Shown here piece after piece: positions 46,101-56,677 of a stretch of DNA of 64,000 nucleotides. The position numbers and the translations under genes are program-made. Origin of the DNA: Fonsecaea monophora (lineage: Eukaryota; Ascomycota; Eurotiomycetes; Chaetothyriales; Herpotrichiellaceae); NCBI RefSeq assembly GCF_001642475.1, contig NW_019173938.1, positions 248,001-312,000 of the forward strand, given 5' to 3'. The notes under the pieces are model-generated. The model saw only the letters and a program-made list of their open reading frames with translations, was not told where the DNA came from and did not search any database. Within the stretch, counting starts at the first letter, position 1; every line of letters starts with the position of its first letter.

Positions 46101-49100
46101 GACCCGTAATCCTAGAGATAGGTCGTCAAGATGGTGAAGTTTGGAAGAGTTTGAACCAGATGTTCCAATTGATAGAGGAGCCAAAGGCTGGAAGGAGCTG
46201 AAAATGCTGGGGGAGGGGATGTCAGCTTTAAAACGGGGTCTGTGACATTCCCGCTGCCGCTGAGTGGTCTTGACTCCCGGGTCCGCCAGCGCTTGCCTCT
46301 CATCTTAGGGCATGGCTTTAGCGTAGGAGACCGCCAACCCAGAGTGTCTTGCGGGGGCCGTGTCCATTGTGCGTTCATGCCTCGTTGGTTCTTGATCAAT
46401 GACATCCCTAGGACACAGAGTATCTGTCGGTAGTGGTACTGAGTGTGAGGACTAACGAGTTAAAGGTTGTCCGAGACCCATTCCAGCACCGGTCGGCTCA
46501 CTCTTCTGTCCAAACCTGTCTCTCAATGGCTGCGGATAGCGGAAGCATGACAGCTGTAGGGGTGATGTCCTGACATCGGAGCCATTCAGCTCCCATGGCC
46601 ACCTCCAATGCATGTGCCCAGTGCTTTAGAGCAATGACGGTCGTGTCATCTCGGCAAAACGAACAGCAACAATGGTCGAAGACGCATGTCCGAACCCAGC
46701 AGTCCTCGTTCGTACGCAATTGTTCGCGACCAGAGACTCGGTGACCTTTCATGAAGTTCGGTGGATAAGGCAGGGTGCAAACCCTAGGGCGCAGAGCCGC
46801 AATAATCCCTGTGGTTCGACGTCGCGTCGACTCTGTTGCACGACACCATGTTGTATCACGCAGGACGCAGAAAACATGTCGGTTCTGGGCATCATCGATG
46901 TTCTTTGAATACGGTTATCGTCACACAGAAAGCCTCTTGTTTCACAGACCATTTTCAAGTTGGAATATCTCGCCGTCCGGCCATGTCCCACTGATAAAGG
47001 CCGTGCCGCCGGGAGATTCAGGAAATGTCGCATACGACGCGTTAAGAGGCATTTTCTGCGCCTGATAAGAAGATCTGGATAGCAAGAGGCCATTCATGCA
47101 AAGACTGTCTTGTCGAGAGTTTGGTCCTGACTGGACATCCTGCCCAAGCCTATTCGTCTCGACTGCTAGGGCTCGTTACAGGCCTGATTTGCGGCGTCAG
47201 CTGAAGCGTACAGAGTCAATACCATACTGTGCCAGGAAAAACAGTCTGGCATGATTGCAGAGGCAGTGTCGCCGTTATCAGTGCCACGAATCCGTCCCTG
47301 GTCGTTGGGCATTGTGATCATCATGCGGAGCTGCCTGTCCGCCGGAGCATGACTTGTTGAGAATAGACACGCTTTTGCGTCCTCCTCGCCAGCAATGGAG
47401 AAGGAGAAAAGAACAGAACGAAGGAGGAGCGAGTGATGAAGATAAAATAGAGTTGGCCGGACGCGGATCTGGTGCACGGGGACGGAAGTGACCGAGGACG
47501 GGAGTGGCAGGCGCAGGCACAGGCTGTTGAACAGAGACGCACGGAATTAGAGGCAAGAGCTTAAACGTGCCTTCTGCGGGCCTCAGTCGAGTCTCTGTGT
47601 CCTGCGCCCTCCTCAAGAGTCACTTGCAGCGCCCTGCGAGCCCCAGTCAGCGACACCAACGCCCTCCCGTCGAATCTGAGCTGCCACGGAGACCACGCTT
47701 ACCCCGTCGCAGCCGGCATCCTCAACAATCCCCGTTTCTCCCCCACATCCCGACCGTGTTGCAGAGCCGACCTGAAGGCTGATGGCCCCGGCAGTGGCTT
47801 GCTAGTCACTGCAGGGCGAACGACACATGTCATAGCTCGACGGGGGCGACCGCTCCTGCGTCTAGTGCCCAACAGAGGCTCCGGGGGAAGCGCAAGAGTT
47901 ACACCAAGTGCATGAACGAGACCAAAATGGGGTAAACGTCGGCATCAGATTCGATTACCCACAGCCGGTTTGCAGCCACGCCATATCATGTGAAACGAGG
48001 CAGATCTACTGGTCACTTCCTGATCCTCCTCGCCGACCTGAGAACCCTGCCACCACTGGGTAACCAACAAGCTCGTCCCTGGATCTTGGTTGGGCTTGGT
48101 GAAGATGGGTGCGAGCTACGCCAGCTGACGGGGAAGCTTCATCTGCACCCTGGCGGGAGCTGCAACGAGCCTGTGCCCGGCTCTTTTGGTCTGCATCTCT
48201 TGCAGACGGCCGATGCGGCATACCTTGAGTCGAAAGAGGCGGTCACAAGCCCTCGCCTATGAAATACGACCGCGTCACGATTCTCATGCCCCAGAAACCA
48301 CCCGTGAACCACTAATGAGGCGATGAGGCGTAAGAGCAGATGCCGGATGGAGTTTTCGCCCACAAGAAGCACATGCATCCTAGTCTTGAGGCATGGATTG
48401 GCTCTGCACCCGTCAATGCCTCCATCGGCTGTTGGCGCTTAACACGGCCTGACCTCAATTTCTTCACACCGGTCTCACCAGAGGGATGCTAATGCAGCGA
48501 TCCTCTCCCCCATCAACAATATTATCAAATCCAAGCCTCTAGATCTTCTGCAATACACTGCCAGCGAGGCCACGTCACAACAGAAGTCCCCGTTTTAGAG
48601 ACAGTGATGGCGCCTGAACCAGGGAACAAATTTAGGTGTTGGCTCGAAAGTGCTTTTGCCTCCCGGTGTTCAGCGACTGGTCGTTATAGGGATGACCTGG
48701 TTTGTTGGGAGTGGACCAGACCTGTCTTCTCAGTCACTGAGAGGGCAGTCATTGTTTCCACGACGAGGGCTCTACTAGCTTGGCCATCCACAGAAGCAAC
48801 ACTGAATGACTTCTCGTTGCTTTTCCTGGAAATATTCGGCGGAAATTAGCAGGCCATAGACATGCACGATGTGCACCCTCTGATGAGCCCTGGACCCTAA
48901 TCTACACAAGGTCAGAGAATGTGGGCGAGCTTTCTACCCGGTCAAGAATTGCCACTTTGGCTCCCCATCTTTCCATACGTGAGATGCAGCCACCATTCGC
49001 ATCCCTATCCGGACATTGACTCAGAGAGTTGGCCCAGCACTAGAGGGTCTATGTACGTGACGTCTACTTCGGGTTGTGCGTATTTCACCATGGGATAGCA

Positions 49101-49103
49101 GCA
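43162..49103. other. 5.9 kb gene-poor region between the Clr5-domain gene and ORC4
   Basis: Both flanking genes read leftward, so the left part should hold the Clr5-gene promoter and the right end the ORC4 3' flank. No conserved reading frame is visible in almost 6 kb. A pyrimidine-rich run on the plus strand at 44405-44480 looks like a fungal leader and precedes small frames, the largest being a 179-residue frame at 44726-45265 without recognisable family; a non-coding transcript or a fast-evolving small gene is possible. A T-arm-like sequence near 43360 is rejected below. Confidence 0.45.
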
Positions 49104-51713
49104 TCAAACCTCTTTACACCATTTCATCAAGGTTTCACCCGCAGAGGTCGCCCCAAACTTCTTCTTGATAGCGCAGGAAAGTTCATCAAGAGTCACGTCC
49201 AGCCTGAACATTTTACTTGATATGCCATCACCTCCTAGGCCTTCGTCCCCATGCCTTCCTGCCCCGCTGGCGGGGCCCACCCCCGAATGCGGCACAATGT
49301 ACTGCCACTGCGCGAGATCCTCCCACGCGGCTCTGGCCGTGTCCCTGCTCCACGATCTCAGGCCCGTGCCCGTGATGGCGCCGGCTTTCGTGAACGAAAA
49401 CGACGACGAGCGCTGGAGCTTGGAGCGGGCGAGCAACTCGGTATATTGCTTGTGGATGAGCGTGAAGTTCGCCATTGTGACGTCGTAGATTGTCTCGAGA
49501 CGTGCGCCAGAGACGAGGAGGGATAAATGAAGGATGGGTAGCTGCGGGAGCAGATCCAGCAGCGATGGCGGCGAGCTCGTTGTGCTGGCGACCATGGGTG
49601 TGCGGGACTTGGAGAGTTCGGTGACACCGAGATCATCCGCTGCAGGCACGGAGAGGGTGGCAATCGGTATATAGAGCGCCGCCAGCATGTCCGGGATGGA
49701 TTTCGTTGCGTAGAAGATTCTCTTCATGACTGTTTGTGTCGATGACGCGGGGAGGAGCTGAGTCTGTGAGAGGATTTGGCAACGTCAGTGAGATTGCACT
49801 CATGTTTACTACGTCCACGGGTTTCTGGAGGGGTTGCAGCACCAGGGACTGACCTTAATGTAGTCGTTCCATTTCTGTCTCCAATCCAAGTCCTTCTTCG
49901 TGACTCCCAATGCGTCCTTCCCGTCGACCGGCAAGCAGAGAACATCTCTGACAACTTCCTCAAAAGCAATGAGGCTCTTCACGGCGGGGATATGCAGCCA
50001 GCGATGGCTGAAACGACTCTTGACTCTCTTCTCCAAACAGTCGACGATGTCCATGCGCGTCGAGCATCCGATCACCGCGATGGGGGCCTTCCTTGCCTGA
50101 GCGATGTCGAAGAGGTTGTAGAGCAATGTCTGTCGCGGATGAGTGGTGAAGAGGTCGAACTCATCGAGGACGAAAATGACGCTTTTCGACGCACGGTTTA
50201 CTCCCCCAGAGTCCATTGTAGCCGTGGTATTGTCAATGGCCATGGCGTCTGAATCAGCTGCCAGCTCCTCCGGGTGACTCAACAAACTCAAAAGACTGGC
50301 CATCGTATCGGCATAACTGCTCACTTCTCCCGTCTCGTCCTCAGGCACAGCCATCTCCCGCCCTAGTTGACGCCATATTTCCCTGAGAGCCAGTTTGTCA
50401 TCGGTCTGGATGAACCCGTTTAGCTTGACGACGTGGAAATCGTCGCCGTAGGCTTTTCGTAGGTCACTCAAGGTGTGTCGGATGAGGAGAGATTTTCCGC
50501 TCCCTCGGGAACCAAGTAGGAGGAGAGAGTTGGACTCGCCAGACGTGACCGTTGCAGTGAGGAGGGTATGCAGGGTATCATACTGGGTTTGCAGATGGGA
50601 GGGGACAGGTGAAGGTGTGAGGGAGAGGTCATCGCTGTGTGCATCAGTGATTCGAGACAGAATCTGTAGTTTGATATTTGTGAGATGAGGATCCTCGTCC
50701 ACGATAACGCCGGCAGTGACATTTCCTGGTGGAGGAATGTCTGAGACCTGAGAGACGGAGATGATGTCGTTGATGTCAAATATCTCTTCCTCTAAAAGTG
50801 ATGCCTGATCTTCAGGGTCCCCATTTTCTGGTGGCGAATCAATGTTCTCGAGAGCATCCTCGGGATCTTGCTGGTCTTCTGTGCGGTTTGCCGCTTTGCT
50901 AGAGTCGACATGCTTCGATCGGTTCTTTGCTGTCTTCTTGGTCGATTGAGCTATATCCTTGAAGCCGAACTGCTCCTCAATCTGTCTCTGATCGTCATCT
51001 ACAGAACCCTCAAAAGCCACCGATTTACGCGCCTTGCCACGGCGACCATGTCGTGAGGGCGTCAAGATTCCTTTCGGTTGTGGTGACAGGACACTGTTTG
51101 TTGCGGGCGCAGAAACAGGCTGTGATGACACGGACTCGACAGGGTGTTTGCCGTTGGATTTCTTCGGTCGTTTGGAAGCTTGCAATGGTGATTCTTCAGT
51201 GGCTTGTTGGAGTCGTCGAGATGGCCGTCTTATGCGTGTACTTGATCGCGGTCTTGCCGAGGCTGTGCTCTCCTCTTCCTCGTGTTCAGAGTCTTCCATG
51301 GTAAGGCGAAGGCCATCCTGCGAGTGTTCTCTGCCTTCCTTCAGATTCTGGTCGATTATTTCCCCCTTTTTGTGCGTATTTGTGGGAACATCCGACACTG
51401 GCTCTGAAACACCCTCTATTGCCTTTGTTCGGCGGCCACTACCCCTTCGCGGTGTGCCCTCGGCAGCATTTTCCTCGCCTGTTGGCGCAATGGTACTCTT
51501 TCCATTGATAGCCTTGGAGGATTCGTCCTCTGACAATTGTCCCCTTTGTTCCAATACTCTTCTCCCCCTGTTGTTAGGCGTTGCCTCCTTTGTCTCTCTT
51601 TCCGTCTCGTGCACAGATTCGGGGGGTGATGAGGCTACAGTCCGCCTGCTTGTAGCATAGGTTGCTGTTCGACGTCGCTTCGAAGCACGGGGGGAGGCGT
51701 CCAAATGTTCCAT
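49104..51713 (-). CDS. ORC4: Origin recognition complex subunit 4
   Basis: Orc4 is an AAA+ subunit of the six-protein complex that marks replication origins and loads MCM. Exons 51713-49854 and 49763-49104 with a 90-bp phase-0 intron, total 839 residues. The AAA+ core starts near residue 340: Walker A LLLLGSRGSGKSLLIRH near 395-405, Walker B VIFVLDEFDLF near 510, and a sensor-like IAVIGCSTRMDIVDCLEKRV. Exon 2 holds the winged-helix C-terminal region (KIFY-like RIFYATKSIPDMLAAL, LPILHLSLLVSGARLETIYD and FRLDVTLDELSCAI). The N-terminal 330 residues are charged, Ser-rich and disordered. Fission yeast Orc4 has AT-hooks there; here short basic patches such as NNRGRRVL and RHGRRGKARKS occur, without full AT-hook cores. 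A regulatory or DNA-binding role of this tail is inferred. Confidence 0.94.
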
Positions 51714-52824
51714 GGCTCGTCAATGGGTTTCTTTGACTCGACGTCGCAACCGATCAGGAATAATTCCGCAACTCGACGCGCTACGCGTCGGTATAGTTGC
51801 CATTGTGAGAGCGCAGCCTAGAGCGTGTCAGGTTGATGTAGGAAGAGCCGTTGATGCTGTCAGACAGTATCTTTTTAGAGAGTTCCCTGCAAAAATCTAG
51901 GACATCTTGTCAACATTCGGCTGTCACGTATGTCAGCATTTTCAACCACTCGCATCCAAGCCACGATCTAGCACTTTGGTGATAAGTGGAACCTGGGTTT
52001 CACCGAGGCTTGCCTGTTGAAGGCCTTTAAACTCGAGAAACTGGGAAATCCGGGGTAGAGGGGGCGTCATTGACCTCACGCCAGGTTGTAAGAATTGCAT
52101 AGTCCCTCTTTGATCTGTCTATAATGCTGGAAGAACTTTGACGTGTTTCACCCTCGTCATTTCTACATAGGCCATATAGTACAAGGTGCTGCAATTAATA
52201 TATTCGATCTCTCTTCTCCTAATTTCTTTTGCGACCGGCCCAGCTGGAGGATCTGGGCAACAAGGGTGTTTAGATAATTACGCCGAAGGCAACCCACCCA
52301 CAGGCACCCACCCGCCTAAAGATGACCCAATGGGCTGCATCTCGCTTCGCCTAAACCACCCCTGGTGTCCCCAGAAATTCATCTTCCCTCCCCAACCGTC
52401 CGGGACAGTCGCCTTTGCGGGGGCTGCTGCTCCTCGCCCACACTCTCTCTTTTCATCCACTCGTCCCATCATTCCACATCACCAAACCTCAATTGGTTCT
52501 CGCCCATGTCCATGTTGGGCATGACCTCTACCACAGACGGCATTTTCCTCGCTTAAGCTTCAGCACAATGACACCATCTACTCTGGAGGCCCTGTTGGCC
52601 CCAGCAAGCATGCTGCAGAGCCCCGATCCAAAACCCACTACCTCCCCTGCTCGGCTGCCAATACTGGGTTGCTCTCTTTTTTTCTATTGTTCTTCTCCGC
52701 TGGTCTTTTCGTCGACGGCGCCTCATCCTCATGTGATGCCCGGTGCCCCTGCGTTGCGACTCTCAGCATGCGAATCCAATAACCGGTCCAACATGATCTG
52801 GAACGACTTCTTCCCTACGTGACA
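51714..52824. promoter_or_regulatory. Divergent promoter region, ORC4 / sugar porter
   Basis: 1.1 kb between divergent starts. On the sugar-porter side there are a CCAAT box at 52327-52331 and sites fitting the fungal carbon-catabolite repressor consensus SYGGRG at 52244-52249 (CTGGAG), 52417-52422 (GCGGGG) and 52583-52588 (CTGGAG). Such sites are short and occur by chance, so their use is inferred from the sugar-transport function of the gene. The last 400 bp are pyrimidine rich on the plus strand, as in a leader. Confidence 0.5.
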
Positions 52825-54706
52825 ATGAGCGATGCAAGCGACGCCGTAGGCCGTGGCGGTGATCCCGAGGCCGAAATCTACAGAGCTGCTAGCGACAAGC
52901 CTCATCCCTCCGAGTTTCTCGAGTTCGTCACGGTTCCTGGACAACCAGGGTCGTGCCGCCTTGAACCTTTGAAGACACAGAATGAGCGGGAGACTGATCG
53001 AATACACGCAACACAGTCCAACGATGATCTGTTCCATGGGCTCTCAGCAGCCATTCCTGGCCTGCGCAATTTGTCGGTTGACGCTCGCGCTGCGACAAAG
53101 GCTGAACATGCCATGACATTTTTGAGGGGGTGTCGGTTGTATCCAAAGGCCATCGCATGGTCGTTGCTCCTAAGTATGACCATCGTGATGGAGGGCTATG
53201 ACTTGACCCTGGTCAACTCTTTCTTTGCATTTCCAGTATTCAGACGCTCCTATGGCGAACCTCTGAACCCGCACGCTCCACCAGACCAACGAGACTACCA
53301 GATTTCACCGGCATGGCAATCCGGTCTCACCAATGCGGCTGTCGCTGGTGAAATTCTGGGGTTGATGTTTAATGGCTTTCTCACTGATCGCTTTGGCTAT
53401 CACAAGACCATGGTCGGCACTCTGATTTGGATGTCCCTGTTCGTGTTTCTTGCCTTTTTTGCTGTCGATATCAAGATGCTTCTTGCAGCGCAGGTACTTT
53501 GCGGTCTGCCCTGGTAGGAACCTGTGACTATCAGCACATTCAAGCTCGTGTTGACCGAACAATAGGGGTGTCTTCCAGACTCTTTCGACGACATACGCGG
53601 CAGAGGTGATGCCAGTGGCTTTGCGAGCCTACCTGACTTCAAATGTCAATATGTGCTGGCTCATCGGCCAGCTGTGCGGCGTCGGTGTCATCCGGGGTCT
53701 TGTTCACAATGACTCTGAGTGGTCGTATCGAATTCCCTTCGGTTTGCAATGGGCATTTGCGGTTCCAATCCTGGCTGGCGTGCTACTGGCACCCGAGAGC
53801 CCTTGGTGGCTAGTGCGACATGAGAAAATCGGCGAGGCAAAGAAAGCTCTGTTGCGTCTGACGACCAAGGATTCTGACCCCGATTTCAATGCCGATAAAA
53901 CTGTGGCCATGATGCAACACACGAACGAAGTGGAAAAGTTTCTGAATGGCGGCGGTGTGTCATATCTTGACTGCTTCAAGGGGACTGACCTCCGACGAAC
54001 CGAGATATGCTGTATGGTGTGGTGTACTCAAGCCCTGTGTGGCAGCTCGATGACTGGCTATGCTGCATACTTCTACGAGCAAGCAGGCTTCGACACTGCC
54101 GACAGCTTCAATCTGGCTGTTGGTATGTATGCGGGTGCGATCTGTGCAGGAGTTCTAGCCTGGATTGGAATGCGCAAGATCGGCCGACGCACGCTGTACC
54201 TCGGGGGTCTGGCCGGGTCGTTGGTCATCCTGATTGTGACAGGCATTGTCGGCACATTCAAGGAGAGCGACAGCACTTCGTGGGCGCTGGGATCTCTGAT
54301 CATCGTGTTGACATTTGTGTACGACTTCACGGTGGGGCCCGTCTGCTACGTCCTCGTGGCTGAGATCCCCTCGAGTCGCCTGCGTGTGAAGACGGTGGTC
54401 ATCGCCCGCGTTGCATACAACGTCGTCAGCATCGTCACCAACGTCATCACGCCTCGGATGCTGAACCCCTCGGCCTGGGACTGGAAGGGCAAGTCTTGTT
54501 TTTTCTTCGCCGGCACGACGCTGCTGTGTTTGGTGTGGTGCTGGTTCCGTCTCCCAGAGCCTATGGGGCTAACGTACATGGAGTTGGACATTTTGTTCGA
54601 GAAGAAGGCCAAGGCCAGCAAGTTCAAGGAGTTCCAGGTCAATCTGGCCAGCACAGGATACTTTTCGCTCACGCAGACGCGGTCGGACAGCGTGTGGAGG
54701 GGTTAG
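52825..54706 (+). CDS. MFS sugar porter, maltose/alpha-glucoside permease type
   Basis: Proton-coupled uptake of an alpha-glucoside or related sugar at the plasma membrane. Exons 52825-53513 and 53566-54706 with a 52-bp phase-2 intron, total 609 residues; ATG 52825 is the first ATG of the frame. A hydrophilic N-terminus of about 105 residues precedes twelve membrane segments. Signatures are SMTIVMEGYDLTLVNSFF in TM1, GFLTDRFGYHKTM in loop 2-3, LAPESPWWLVRHEK after TM6, GMRKIGRRTLY in loop 8-9 and LPEPMGLTYMELDILFEKK at the end, which is the maltose-permease form of the family motif. Substrate is inferred from these motifs. No glucosidase or regulator gene lies beside it. Confidence 0.92.
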
Positions 54707-54815
54707 CAATGAGGATCTTGTAGAGTTGGTGCGTCCTCGCTGTCCAGATCTGTGCCCTACTTGCTACCTAGCTATCTACCTAGCCAAACTCGATACTCGA
54801 TCCTGAAAATACCTC

Positions 54816-54836
54816 CCTATCTACCTACCTACCTAT
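54816..54836. repeat. CTAC tetranucleotide repeat
   Basis: Degenerate (CTAC)n run of about five units. Confidence 0.75.
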
Positions 54837-55027
54837 GGATAGACGAGTGAGTAAGCGAGTACCGAGCACTAGTACCGAGTCTGCGAGCACAGTACGAGGT
54901 ACTCCGTATCCACTCCATACCCCATACAGTATTTTGAGCAGGCAAACAAATACCCCACTCATACTGCACACATACATAGGTAAGCTAGAAGGTTGGGTGT
55001 GGAGAGTACCTATATACCCAAGGTATC

Positions 55028-55053
55028 TACATATACATATATACATATACATA
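55028..55053. repeat. TACATA-type repeat
   Basis: Alternating TACATA and TATATAC units, AT rich. Confidence 0.75.
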
Positions 55054-55089
55054 CCAACCCAAGGTAGATAGATACCCACACACTTACAC

Positions 55090-55108
55090 ACCTACCTACC
55101 TACCTAGG
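55090..55108. repeat. CTAC tetranucleotide repeat
   Basis: Four perfect CTAC units ending in CTAGG. A run of the complementary GGTA unit, in opposite orientation, lies about 175 bp to the right. Confidence 0.8.
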
Positions 55109-55282
55109 TTAGCAAGTTATTTAGAGTACCTCGTACTGGAGTTTCGTGTGTCACCAGATTCTCGTATTTGTACTCGGGACATGCATAATACCTAGTGCGA
55201 AATCCCTCGTAGTGGTTCCAGATCTGGCGCGGATGCCTGGGGCTTGCTTTGGGGTTGTCCAAGGGTGTCTGGGGGTGTACTC

Positions 55283-55298
55283 GGTAGGTAGGTAGGTA
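55283..55298. repeat. GGTA tetranucleotide repeat
   Basis: Four GGTA units, inverted relative to the CTAC run at 55090-55108; together they could pair as a long imperfect hairpin. Confidence 0.8.
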
Positions 55299-56677
55299 CC
55301 CACGGCATCCACTACTCCTCCACTCACTCATCCACTCATCAAAACCTCCACTTCTCAAAACCCTCCACCCTTTGAGCCTCCACATCGCCGCCGAGTCTTC
55401 GTATCTTAGCACATACATTGGTACTCGTCAAGGGACAAAAGTGGGCCGCCAGTCTCACGATCGAGTTTGGGATCTCAAAACTGATCCACTGTCGAATGTT
55501 GACTGTCAACGAGTACCGAGTAGTCGAACCCACTTACAGGATACGAGCAAGAACGCTAAATAGGACCTTCATCGATGCATCCCGGCGTCATATCAGCCCG
55601 ATAGACGCTGAATCCGTATACGAGGATGGGCACAAAAGGGCTGGTCCGAAAGGTCAGAAATGCCATTGGATTCATTTGCGTTACGGATCTTTGGTCCTCT
55701 CTATCTATGTGTCGCGCGAATACTAAACAATCCCCTTTTGCAACCTGGTCAATCACAGTGTCGGCTGTCGTCACCTTTGTCAATCGACGCAGCCCATCTC
55801 GTCCATGGCCCTCGCGAGCACAACCCCAACTATCCCCATGTCGTCCCTCAGCCAGGTCCCTCGATCGTAACAGGCAGAACCGTGCCTCCGACCGTAGAAT
55901 GCTAGAACCCTTGGTACCAGCTCCATGCAACCCATATCACCCACCATTCCCAAGGGTTGGACCCCCTTGACTTTGATTTTGTCCTTTAGAAATATGTTCC
56001 CCGTTTCGCAGGATGCTGAAACGACCGTACGATGCAAGTTCCCCGAAAAACGCCATAAAAACACCCAGACCCGAAACCACCCATTGAAATGTTTGTCGGA
56101 GGCCCAACTGGCGTCGACGCAGCATAAACACAACAATCCATCACGATCTTTCTCAAACCTTCCAGGTCTTTCCCATAAACAAGCATTCACCGACCTTCTT
56201 GTTGTTCAGCGCTACCGTCAAAAGCCTCCCTATCGTTATCATTGAACGTGGTCAAATAGAAATGTTCCGCCGAGCAAATTGCCTTCAATTTCGCCGACCG
56301 TCTATTGAATATTTCCCCACCGTGTTGACTGGACACTCCGAGGTGTAGGCACTGAAACTCGCGCCATCGGGTTTCGTAGTCTGAAGATGCAGTCCATTCG
56401 CGCCGTTGCCATGCAGGTGAATTTATGGCCAGCCCTGGATGGTGCTGCAAAGCTGCAACCGTCGCCACGAGCAATAATCCCAGGTACAGGCACACTGATC
56501 TATATGTATTAAAGTTTCGATAGAAAAGACATAAAAAAAAGCAACCGGCCAAGAGCCCGAGCTGAATTCTGGCTGTGTGCTCGAGGCAAAAACCGTCTGC
56601 GCGTAGCGACAGTTTGGAAAACGGGGTAACATGGCCAGTCGTCGAACCGCTATTGTGCTGAAGAAATGCTGACTGCA

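Larger units (their letters stand above)
54707..56677. other. Convergent gap with simple repeats
   Basis: 2.0 kb between the stops of the sugar porter and the C2H2 factor gene. No gene is recognised. It is rich in CTAC/GGTA tetranucleotides, TACATA units and GTAC-type motifs. A 164-residue minus-strand frame at 56187-56681 directly after the C2H2 gene stop is taken as 3' UTR. Confidence 0.55.

Noticed and set aside
52415..52822. 135-residue frame ending just before the sugar porter
   Set aside because: Lies in the pyrimidine-rich leader and resembles nothing known.
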